Of a DNA stretch of 52,464 nucleotides, positions 45,466-52,464 are shown one piece after another. Position 1 is the first letter of the stretch, and the number at the start of each line of letters is the position of its first letter. Position numbers and translations under genes: made by a program. The stretch lies in the NCBI GenBank assembly GCA_903909435.1, contig CAIVVT010000319.1, positions 1 through 52,464 of the forward strand, read 5' to 3'. The notes beneath the pieces are model-generated. The model had not been told where the DNA came from. It saw nothing but the letters and a program-made list of their open reading frames with translations, and did not search any database. Source of the DNA: an uncultured Acidobacteriia bacterium. GTDB lineage: Bacteria; Acidobacteriota; Terriglobia; Bryobacterales; Bryobacteraceae.

Positions 45466-47040
45466 ATGGTAATCGTCGGACTCGGCGGACTGCTCAACAA
45501 TCCCGCATGCGCCGTTCTGCGCGACGGCGCGATCGTCGCCGCGGTGGAGCAACACAAGATCGCACGGCGCTTTGAGCCGCGTGAAATCCCATCGGAAGCT
45601 ATCGACTCCTGCCTGACGCTCGCCAAGGCCTCGCCCGCCGATGTGGACGCCGTAGCCATCGCGCGTCCCTTCTCCGACCGGCACGACAGCCGGATGCAGT
45701 TGATGCTGCGCGAGCGTTTCCCGAATGCCCGCATCAGCGCTGTGGAACACCACCGGGCCCACGCCGCCTCGGCCTATTTCGCCTCGCCGTTCGACGCGGC
45801 AACCGTGCTCACATTGGACCGTTCCGGCGACTTCCGCTGTGGCGCGCGCTGGCTGGCCCACGGCACCTCGATCGACCTCGACGAGGAGACGTTCTTCCCG
45901 GATTCCATAGGCGACCTATACAGCCGGGTGACCGAGTTGCTGGGCTACCGGCCGCGCAGCGAAGAGCACAAAGTGCAATGGCTCTCAGCCTTTGCCGGTG
46001 ACGAACTGGCCGAGGTGTTCCGCCGGATGCTCGTACGAGAAGGCGCGGGCTTCCATACGGACCGTTCGTACTTCGACTCCGACCGGCTAGGCATGGGCGG
46101 ATTTAGCGACCGATTCTATGAAGCGATCGGGCTTGAAGACGACTCCAATATCGACGACAAATGGCGCGCCCGGATCGCCGCTGGCTTGCAGTCCGCCGTT
46201 GAGCAACTCGCGCTCGACATGGCCGGTAGCGGCGAGAATCTATGCCTGGCGGGCGGACTGTTTTATAACGCGATCCTGGTATCGGCGTTCGAGCGCAGCG
46301 GGCGCTGGAAGAACGTCTTTGTGCAACCCGCGGCCGGCAATAGCGGAACCGCCATGGGCGCGGCTTACTGGACCTGGCACAGCTTCTTCGGGCGGAAGGA
46401 ACGCGTTCCGCTCACGACTCTGTCGCTGGGCCCGGAGTATAGCGTGGCGGGCGTCAAAGAGGTCCTCGAAAACTGCAAGCTGGCTTTCAAGTTCCTGCTC
46501 ACCAATGAAGCAGTGATCGCCACCACGATCGAGCAACTCGCATCGGACCGGATCGTGGCCTGGATGCAGGGACGGATGGAGTTCGGCCCGCGCGCGCTAG
46601 GCAACCGCTCGATTCTCGCCTCGCCATTGAACCCTTACTCCAGCGAGAACCTGAACATTTACATCAAGCGCCGCGAGCAGTTCCGTAAGTTCGCCGCGTC
46701 GGTGCCGGCCGAAGCCGCATCGCGCTATTTCGAGACCGGCGCGAACGCGCGTTTCCTCGCAACGGTAGGCAAGGTCCGGCCCGAGTATCGCAAGACCTTC
46801 GAAGCAGCGTTACTCGGCGACGACACACTGCGAGTCCACGCCGTGGAGAAGTCCGAGAATCCGCTGTTCCACGCGCTGCTCACCGAGTGGGGCGCGAAGA
46901 CGGGCCTGCCGGTGCTTTACAACACTTCGTTCAACTTGTTCGGCGACCCGCTGGTCTGCTCGCCGCGTGATGCCGTGCGTAGCTTCTACTCCTCGGGCAT
47001 CGACGCCATGATGGCAGGAAGTTTCCTACTGGAGAAATAG
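45466..47040 (+). CDS. Carbamoyltransferase, NodU/CmcH (TobZ) family
   Basis: These enzymes use carbamoyl phosphate and ATP to put a carbamoyl group on a hydroxyl of a sugar or antibiotic. The 524-residue protein has the N-terminal Kae1-like part (GLGGLLNNPACAVLRDGAIV; VEHHRAHAASAYFASPFD with the metal-binding histidines; TLDRSGDFRCGARW; LAGGLFYNAIL) and the C-terminal YrdC-like catalytic domain (QGRMEFGPRALGNRSILASP; LYNTSFNLFGDPLVCS). It follows glnS by 26 bases. No antibiotic or exopolysaccharide gene cluster is next to it, so the acceptor is unknown. Confidence 0.9.
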   Translation: MVIVGLGGLLNNPACAVLRDGAIVAAVEQHKIARRFEPREIPSEAIDSCLTLAKASPADVDAVAIARPFSDRHDSRMQLMLRERFPNARISAVEHHRAHAASAYFASPFDAATVLTLDRSGDFRCGARWLAHGTSIDLDEETFFPDSIGDLYSRVTELLGYRPRSEEHKVQWLSAFAGDELAEVFRRMLVREGAGFHTDRSYFDSDRLGMGGFSDRFYEAIGLEDDSNIDDKWRARIAAGLQSAVEQLALDMAGSGENLCLAGGLFYNAILVSAFERSGRWKNVFVQPAAGNSGTAMGAAYWTWHSFFGRKERVPLTTLSLGPEYSVAGVKEVLENCKLAFKFLLTNEAVIATTIEQLASDRIVAWMQGRMEFGPRALGNRSILASPLNPYSSENLNIYIKRREQFRKFAASVPAEAASRYFETGANARFLATVGKVRPEYRKTFEAALLGDDTLRVHAVEKSENPLFHALLTEWGAKTGLPVLYNTSFNLFGDPLVCSPRDAVRSFYSSGIDAMMAGSFLLEK

Positions 47041-47313
47041 CCGTTGAGCCGAGAGCTGAGAGAACGGTAGCCGACTGCGGATTTGACCGCTGTCTGTCGT
47101 TCACGGCTCTGCGCTGCGGCGCTCTGTTCCAGAGTGCCAGGTTATGATTTCAGCGTTGGGAGTGTAGGGACCCGCGGTAATAGCGAGATCCGGGCAGCCG
47201 CGCGGACGGGTATTCCGGTTAGAATCGAAAGCGTTCTGCCCGATTGCTTTGCCCTAGCGTGTGAGGAACACCAGCGAGCGCAAGTTCGTTTTTTTCACTG
47301 AGAGGAATACTGC

Positions 47314-48156
47314 ATGAAGTTGGCGATGATCGTCCTTTTGTCTGGAGCATGGCTTGCATCGACGATCTTGGCGCAAAATGCGCCGGCTCAGAACGCAGTG
47401 ATGGACGGCGTCTGGAACATGCTTCCCGATCAGAGCGACTTCGGTGCCTTGCCCAACCCAGGCAACCTTACCCTCACGGTGAAGATGAAGGGCCCAGTTT
47501 TCGAGTTGGACCAGGATTCCGTCGATGGGTTGTTTCATTTCGTTCTCCGCACCGACAAGCAGCAAGTAACCAACAGCCTGCCCGGCGGGGGTGAAATGAA
47601 GAGCCGCCACTGGATTGAGGGATCTGCCCTGTTGGGCGAAATCTCGTTCGGTGAGGTCAGCTTCAAGGACCGTATTTCCTACTCACCGGATGGGCAATTG
47701 ATGACGGTCGATCGCGAACTCACCACGCCCCAAGGCACGTCGAAGGTGAAGATTGTCCTCCAGAAGGCGAAGCCCTCGATGGCGGGGTGGTGGAAACTGG
47801 ACGGCGCGAAAAGCGACTTCGGCGGACCCACGCCGACCAAGTACGAGGCCAAGATCACCGTGGACGGCCACCTGTATACTATGCAGCAGAGCACGGATCG
47901 CGCCAGTTACGAGATCAAGGTTCGGGACGACGGGCAGGAAACAACCAACCAGGTCGGCGGGATGGCCATGAAGAGCAAGATGCGGTGGGAAGAGGCCGTA
48001 CTGGTGGGAGAGCACGTTTACAGCGGCAATGGCACCGAGATCACCTTCAAGGACCGCACGAGTTTTTCTCCGGACGGCAAGGTGATGAATATCGACCGCG
48101 TGGGCAAGCTGCCGAGCGGCGAGCGCAAAATGCACATCGTGATGGTGAGGCAGTAG
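47314..48156 (+). CDS. Exported hypothetical protein with an internal duplication
   Basis: The 280-residue protein starts behind GAGGAAT at about 47300 and has a signal peptide (MKLAMIVLLSGAWLASTILAQ). The mature part contains the same roughly 115-residue unit twice: GVWNMLPDQSDFG ... FKDRISYSPDGQLMTVDREL and GWWKLDGAKSDFG ... FKDRTSFSPDGKVMNIDRVG. Each is a mostly beta domain with shared W-L-x-x-SDFG start, T-NxxGG-MKS middle and FKDR-SPDG-DR end. I do not recognise a characterised family. A lipocalin-like barrel in two copies is one possible fold. Confidence 0.8.
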   Translation: MKLAMIVLLSGAWLASTILAQNAPAQNAVMDGVWNMLPDQSDFGALPNPGNLTLTVKMKGPVFELDQDSVDGLFHFVLRTDKQQVTNSLPGGGEMKSRHWIEGSALLGEISFGEVSFKDRISYSPDGQLMTVDRELTTPQGTSKVKIVLQKAKPSMAGWWKLDGAKSDFGGPTPTKYEAKITVDGHLYTMQQSTDRASYEIKVRDDGQETTNQVGGMAMKSKMRWEEAVLVGEHVYSGNGTEITFKDRTSFSPDGKVMNIDRVGKLPSGERKMHIVMVRQ

Positions 48157-48159
48157 GGC

Positions 48160-49269
48160 CTAGAGTTTCAGGAACCAGCCCTTGCGGTACAGGCCCCAGG
48201 CCACCAAGAACATGATCGCAACGTGGCTCAGGGCGGCCAGCAGGCTTGCTATGTAAAGGTCGCCCAGGGGTGCGCAAACGGTTCGAAAATACCACTGCGC
48301 CAGCGTTGTCTGGGCATCGACGTGAATCCGGCCCGATGAGATGGCCAGTTCGCCCGAGGCGATGAAGACCGCGATCGCATTCAGGCCGAAGATGCGGAAC
48401 GGCGTGAACCACCTGCCGTGCCCCTGCACGTCGGCCAGCCAGTAGTAGACACCCAGACAGAGCGAGGCGAGCCCCGCCATGAAGATGGCGTAGGTGGGCG
48501 TCCAAAGGCTCTTGTTGATTGGCATCCAGATGGACAGGAAATGCCCTGCGCCCATCAGCAGCGCTCCGCCTGTACAGAGCCAAGCGGTCTTCTCCGGCGG
48601 CGTCAAACGACTCCGTGTCAAGTGTCCGGCCAGCACGCCGAACAGGCACGTTCCAATGGCGGGCAAAGTGCTCACGAGCCCCTCGGGATCCCAGACCTTG
48701 GTGTGACGCCACATATGCCCCGTCAAGGCCATACTGTCGATCCACTGCGCGAAGTTGCCCACCTTCAACTCAAAATGGCCTGGACCAAAGCCCGGCACCG
48801 GGATCAGAGTCATGCAGACCCAATAGAGCGCCAGCACCCCGGCTAGCCAGTAGATCTGGCCGCGAATCGAGGTCCACAGCAGAATCGCCGTCGCGATGAG
48901 ATAACACACTGCAATGCGCTGCAGAACGCCGGGAATCCTCACGGTGGTGAAGTTCCAGTTCCACAAGAAAGAGATTCCAATACCGATGAGAAAGAGCATC
49001 ACCGCGCGGCGCAGCGCGTGCAGCAGCAGTTGGCGCTTGCTTTCTCCACGCTCCACGCGCCGGGCCGTCGAAAAAGCCAGTGACACCCCGACGATCCACA
49101 AGAAGAACGGGAACACCGTGTCGGTGAAAGTCCATCCGTGCCACTCGGCGTGTTCCAGAGGCGCATAGACAAGCCCACCGGCACCCGGGTTGTTCACCAG
49201 TGTCATACTCGCGATGGTCACGCCGCGAAATATGTCGAGAGACTGCAGTCGGCCATTGGGTGCTGTCAT
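48160..49269 (-). CDS. Membrane acyltransferase, HGSNAT/DUF5009 type
   Basis: The 369-residue protein has about ten hydrophobic helices. It opens with the family signature RLQSLDIFRGVTIASMTLVN and AEWHGWTFTDTVFPFFLWIVG, including the His of the AEWHGW segment, as in heparan-alpha-glucosaminide N-acetyltransferase and its bacterial relatives. Bacterial members are thought to transfer acetyl groups to sugars at the inner membrane; the acceptor here is unknown. Its ATG (49267-49269) lies six bases from the divergent M1 peptidase ATG. It converges on the duplicated-domain protein with three bases between them. Confidence 0.84.
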   Translation of the reverse strand: MTAPNGRLQSLDIFRGVTIASMTLVNNPGAGGLVYAPLEHAEWHGWTFTDTVFPFFLWIVGVSLAFSTARRVERGESKRQLLLHALRRAVMLFLIGIGISFLWNWNFTTVRIPGVLQRIAVCYLIATAILLWTSIRGQIYWLAGVLALYWVCMTLIPVPGFGPGHFELKVGNFAQWIDSMALTGHMWRHTKVWDPEGLVSTLPAIGTCLFGVLAGHLTRSRLTPPEKTAWLCTGGALLMGAGHFLSIWMPINKSLWTPTYAIFMAGLASLCLGVYYWLADVQGHGRWFTPFRIFGLNAIAVFIASGELAISSGRIHVDAQTTLAQWYFRTVCAPLGDLYIASLLAALSHVAIMFLVAWGLYRKGWFLKL

Positions 49270-49275
49270 ACGCTA

Positions 49276-50961
49276 ATGGCGTTTACGATAACAGATGTGA
49301 GTTCACTTCCAGTTGACATCCATTCGTTCGGCAATCCCGGCGAGAGCCGCGTGCGCCACGTGCACCTCGACCTGACCGTATCATTCAAGGAAAAGAAGCT
49401 CAAGGGGAGTGCGACGTTAGCTCTGGAACCGGCAGGCAGCAAGCTGATTCTCGACACGCGCGATCTTAACATACTGAAGGTAAACGGCTCGCAAGACGGC
49501 TTCCGGGTTGGGCCACGAGATCCGATCCTCGGATCACCGCTGGAGATCGACCTCCCTGTAGGCACGCGCAGCGTCGTGGTGGAATACGAAACTGCTCCGC
49601 AGGCCAGCGGCTTGCAGTGGCTCTCCAGCGCACAGACTGCTGGCAAACACTCACCGTTTCTCTTCTCGCAGTCACAGGCTATACATGCTCGAAGCTGGGT
49701 TCCCATTCAGGACTCGCCGGGAGTACGCGTGACGTTCTCCGCACGCATTCAAGCCGCCGCACCGCTTACGTCCCTGATGGCCGCTATTCAACTCGCTCCA
49801 GGGCGGTTTCACATGCCCTGGCCGGTGCCTCCATACTTGATCGCCCTGGCCGTGGGCGAACTACAATTCCGGCCGCTGGGCGCGCGCACGGGAATCTGGG
49901 CGGAGCCGCCCATACTCGACAAGGCAGCCAGCGAATTCGCGGACATGGAGCAGATGGTGCAGGCCGCGGAGCGTTTGTTCGGCCCGTATCGTTGGGGCCG
50001 CTACGACGTGCTGGTGCTGCCGCCCTCGTTTCCGTTTGGAGGTATGGAGAACCCGCGACTCACCTTCGCCACGCCCACTGTGCTGGCCGGCGATAAGAGC
50101 CTGGTCAGCCTGGTGGCTCACGAACTCGCGCACTCCTGGTCGGGCAACCTGGTGACGAACGCGACCTGGCGCGATTTCTGGCTAAACGAAGGTTTCACAA
50201 CCTATATCGAGCGACGCATTCAAGAGGAGATCTACGGCCGCCGCCAGTCGGAGATGGAGTTCGCCATCGAGGTCGAAGAGCTGAAGGACGAGATGAAGGA
50301 TCTGCCGCCCGGCGATCAGCATCTCGCCATCGACTTGAAGGGGCGTGACCCCGACGATGGCATGACGGGCGTGCCGTATGTGAAGGGCGCGTTGATGCTG
50401 CGCGGGCTAGAGGAAAAACACGGCCGCGAGAAACTCGACGCATTTCTCAAGCGCTACTTCGACCGCTTCGCGTTTCAGAGCATCGCCACCGAGGACTTCG
50501 TCGCAGCGTTGCACGAGGGCTTCCCGCAGGACGACGTTTCCGAGTGGTTGAACCAACCCGGCTTGCCCAAAGACGTTCCGAAGATCTCGTTTGATTTTGA
50601 GCCCAACCCGAAGAAGACCTGGGCCACCCAGGAGTGGCTGCACTGGTTGAGGAGCCAGCCGAAGCCGTCGACTGCGGCGCACCTGCGCGATATCGACATG
50701 CAGTGGGACTTCACTAATTCGGGCAACAGCGAGATCATCGCGCAGTGGTTGGAGATGGCCATCCAAGCGGGTTACGAGCCGGCGTATCCGCGCCTGGAGG
50801 AGTTCCTGGTCGAGGTGGGGCGGCGCAAGTTCGTGAAGCCGCTGTTCGAAGCGCTGGTGAAGGCGCCGGGCGGTTTGGAGCGTGCGAGAAACATCTACGC
50901 AAAGGCGTGGTCCGGTTATCACCCGATCACTCAGGCCACAGTGGACGCGATTCTGAAATAG
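49276..50961 (+). CDS. M1-family zinc metallopeptidase (leukotriene A4 hydrolase-like)
   Basis: The 561-residue protein has the M1 layout. A beta-rich N-terminal domain (SRVRHVHLDLTVSFKEKKL) is followed by the exopeptidase motif GGMEN near residue 255, the zinc site HELAHSW with His282 and His286 and Glu in LNEGFTTYIERRI, then a helical C-terminal domain ending KAWSGYHPITQATVDAIL. The set and length match the leukotriene A4 hydrolase/aminopeptidase B branch, so N-terminal residue removal from short peptides is likely. No signal peptide is visible with the ATG at 49276; a longer upstream frame overlaps the divergent gene and is not convincing. Confidence 0.92.
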   Translation: MAFTITDVSSLPVDIHSFGNPGESRVRHVHLDLTVSFKEKKLKGSATLALEPAGSKLILDTRDLNILKVNGSQDGFRVGPRDPILGSPLEIDLPVGTRSVVVEYETAPQASGLQWLSSAQTAGKHSPFLFSQSQAIHARSWVPIQDSPGVRVTFSARIQAAAPLTSLMAAIQLAPGRFHMPWPVPPYLIALAVGELQFRPLGARTGIWAEPPILDKAASEFADMEQMVQAAERLFGPYRWGRYDVLVLPPSFPFGGMENPRLTFATPTVLAGDKSLVSLVAHELAHSWSGNLVTNATWRDFWLNEGFTTYIERRIQEEIYGRRQSEMEFAIEVEELKDEMKDLPPGDQHLAIDLKGRDPDDGMTGVPYVKGALMLRGLEEKHGREKLDAFLKRYFDRFAFQSIATEDFVAALHEGFPQDDVSEWLNQPGLPKDVPKISFDFEPNPKKTWATQEWLHWLRSQPKPSTAAHLRDIDMQWDFTNSGNSEIIAQWLEMAIQAGYEPAYPRLEEFLVEVGRRKFVKPLFEALVKAPGGLERARNIYAKAWSGYHPITQATVDAILK

Positions 50962-51000
50962 GTTCCGGCTTGGGGCTGCGCTCCGGCGCCGCCCCCTTGG

Positions 51001-52320
51001 CTAGACTTCGAGCTTCCAGGGAGCCCGGTAGATCGCCTTCAAGTGCGGCTTGACCTCGTCCTGCTTGACCGTCCAGGCATTTTCATCCCAATCCAGACGC
51101 GACTCAAAACGCATGGACAGGTTGGCCAGGATGCAGGTGACGCTCGAGCGAACGCACTTCTCGATGTCACTGATCGGCTTCTCGCGCGACTTGATGCATT
51201 CGATGAAGTTATTCCAGTGCGGCACGTTCATCGGGCTCATGTCCTTGTCGTTCTCCCACTTCTTGGCTGGCTCCTTTGCACCGTTGGGATACACCCAGAC
51301 ACCGCCACGGTTCAACACCAGCGTGCCCGTGGTCCCATGGAACGACGTTCCATACCCCTGGCCGAACATCGGCATCGGATTCACCGTCCGGCTCTCGTAG
51401 GTTGAAAGGAACTTCTCGTATTGGAAGGTCGCCTGCATCGTGTCGGGGGTTTCGGTGTCGTCCTCCACGTAGAACTTCGTGCCCAGGGTAACGATCGACT
51501 TCGGCATCGGCTCGCCCATCGCCTGGTGGATCGGATCGATCAGGTGAACGCCCCAGTCGGTCATGGAGCCGCCGGCGTAGTCCCAGAAGTAGCGGAAAGT
51601 GGACCAGCGGTCAGGAGAGACGCCAAAGCGGTTCAGGCTGTACGGACGGGTCTGGGCCGGACCCTGCCACATCTCCCAATCGAGCCCTTCGGGCACGGCC
51701 TCGTTTGCGCGTTGGCCCCAGCCCTGTTTCTTGGTCATCCCGGCCTGCCATTCGTGGCAGAACGTGACCTGGCCGATCTCGCCCGCCTGGATCAGTTCGG
51801 CCGCTTTCTTGAAGTAGCCGCCCGAGCGCTGCATCGTGCCGCCCTGCACCACGCGGTTGTATTTTCGCGCCGCCTGGACCATCTTCTGGCCCTCTTCTAC
51901 CCATACGCAGGCCGGCTTCTCGACGTAAACGTCCTTGCCCGCTTTGCAGGCTTCCACCTCGATGTAGGCGTGCCAGTGGTCGGGCGTGGCAATACACACC
52001 GCGTCGATGGACTCGTCTGCCAGAACCTCGCGAAAATCCTTAATGCCCTTGGGTGTCTGCCCAAACTTGCCCGCTACCGCAATGGCCTTCTGTAAGTTCG
52101 GCTGGTACACGTCGCAGATCGACACGGCCTGGACCTTGTCCGTCTGCAGGGCATATTGCACGTTGCCCTGGCCCATAGTGCCGGTGCCGATGAAGCCGAC
52201 CGCGAGTTTGTCGTTCGCGCCGCGCACCACCTTCGGGAAAATCATCGTCGTGAAAGTCGCCGCAGCGGATGCTTTCAGGACGTCGCGGCGCGTTGCGCCC
52301 TGGGGTTTGGGGTTCGTCAT
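51001..52320 (-). CDS. Tat-exported Gfo/Idh/MocA-family oxidoreductase
   Basis: The 439-residue protein begins with a twin-arginine signal (TRRDVLKASAAATFTTMIFP), so it should be folded with its cofactor and exported. The Rossmann domain shows VGFIGTGTMGQGNVQYAL, then CIATPDHWHAYIEVEACKAGK and the conserved EKPA. The C-terminal domain has DWGVHLIDPIHQAMG. Exported members in soil and planctomycete-type bacteria are linked to sugar or glycan oxidation, but the substrate is not known. It converges on the M1 peptidase gene with 39 bases between stops. Confidence 0.9.
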   Translation of the reverse strand: MTNPKPQGATRRDVLKASAAATFTTMIFPKVVRGANDKLAVGFIGTGTMGQGNVQYALQTDKVQAVSICDVYQPNLQKAIAVAGKFGQTPKGIKDFREVLADESIDAVCIATPDHWHAYIEVEACKAGKDVYVEKPACVWVEEGQKMVQAARKYNRVVQGGTMQRSGGYFKKAAELIQAGEIGQVTFCHEWQAGMTKKQGWGQRANEAVPEGLDWEMWQGPAQTRPYSLNRFGVSPDRWSTFRYFWDYAGGSMTDWGVHLIDPIHQAMGEPMPKSIVTLGTKFYVEDDTETPDTMQATFQYEKFLSTYESRTVNPMPMFGQGYGTSFHGTTGTLVLNRGGVWVYPNGAKEPAKKWENDKDMSPMNVPHWNNFIECIKSREKPISDIEKCVRSSVTCILANLSMRFESRLDWDENAWTVKQDEVKPHLKAIYRAPWKLEV

Positions 52321-52434
52321 GGAATTACCTCGGAATGATCCTTTTTATCAGGTTTCGCGCGTCTCCGCCTGAAACAGGGCGCAACGTGAGCGCAGAAGTA
52401 TCGCGCGAGCACTGCGCACCAGACCTGAATACCA

Positions 52435-52464
52435 CCGCTCCCGCACGGTCGCGGCTCCGTTCCG
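52435..52464. repeat. Palindromic intergenic repeat (REP-like), copy 2, cut by the window edge
   Basis: Its first 24 bases (52435-52458) match the left arm of the element at 32703-32726 at 22 of 24 positions, and the following TTCCG matches the start of the loop. The right arm would lie beyond the window. It sits about 115 bases upstream of the oxidoreductase start. Confidence 0.75.

Overview
The window is GC-rich, densely coded, and looks like chromosome from an Acidobacteriota soil bacterium, most plausibly of the Solibacter/Paludibaculum (Bryobacterales) type. That assignment is an inference from gene content: an alginate-export porin, a GH127 arabinofuranosidase, a Tat-exported Gfo/Idh/MocA oxidoreductase, an HGSNAT-type acyltransferase, many signal-peptide proteins of unknown function, and cyanophycin genes. 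No rRNA, tRNA, CRISPR array, insertion sequence or prophage was seen.

Layout. Positions 1-5805 (minus strand) hold an ECF sigma factor, its membrane anti-sigma factor, a secreted hypothetical protein and type II secretion genes gspE-F-G-H; gspH is cut by the window edge. Positions 5986-9391 (plus) hold folC, plsC and an MFS exporter. A minus-strand pair follows: a GT-C-like membrane protein and an acetylornithine-type aminotransferase. Positions 13299-16917 (plus) hold a first cyanophycin synthetase and a serine O-acetyltransferase. Positions 17032-22930 carry a secreted beta-propeller protein, a porin, a remnant of a chemotaxis receptor gene, a ceramidase-like hydrolase and small unknown genes.

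Positions 23199-32620 are the centre of interest. A DUF1854 gene and an ABC exporter with an added N-terminal region diverge from a second full-length cyanophycin synthetase. Behind it lies a third, shortened CphA-like gene that has lost several catalytic motifs. An APC amino-acid permease overlaps the end of that third gene from the opposite strand. The two full synthetases would make the Asp-Arg storage polymer. The degenerate paralogue, ABC protein and DUF1854 protein are likely accessory, and the aminotransferase could feed arginine synthesis. No cyanophycin-degrading gene is visible here.

Positions 32788-34276 (minus) hold rsgA and a Mini-III-like RNase. Positions 34512-37352 (plus) form a compact copper operon: HMA chaperone, copA and csoR, with a CsoR-like operator in front. 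A GH127 enzyme and a second ECF sigma/anti-sigma pair follow. Positions 41087-47040 (plus) form a translation-related run: GIY-YIG protein, ksgA, gltX, glnS and a carbamoyltransferase. The window ends with a secreted duplicated-domain protein, a divergent acyltransferase and M1 peptidase pair, and the oxidoreductase. A long palindromic repeat occurs at 32703-32759, and its left half recurs at the very end of the window.
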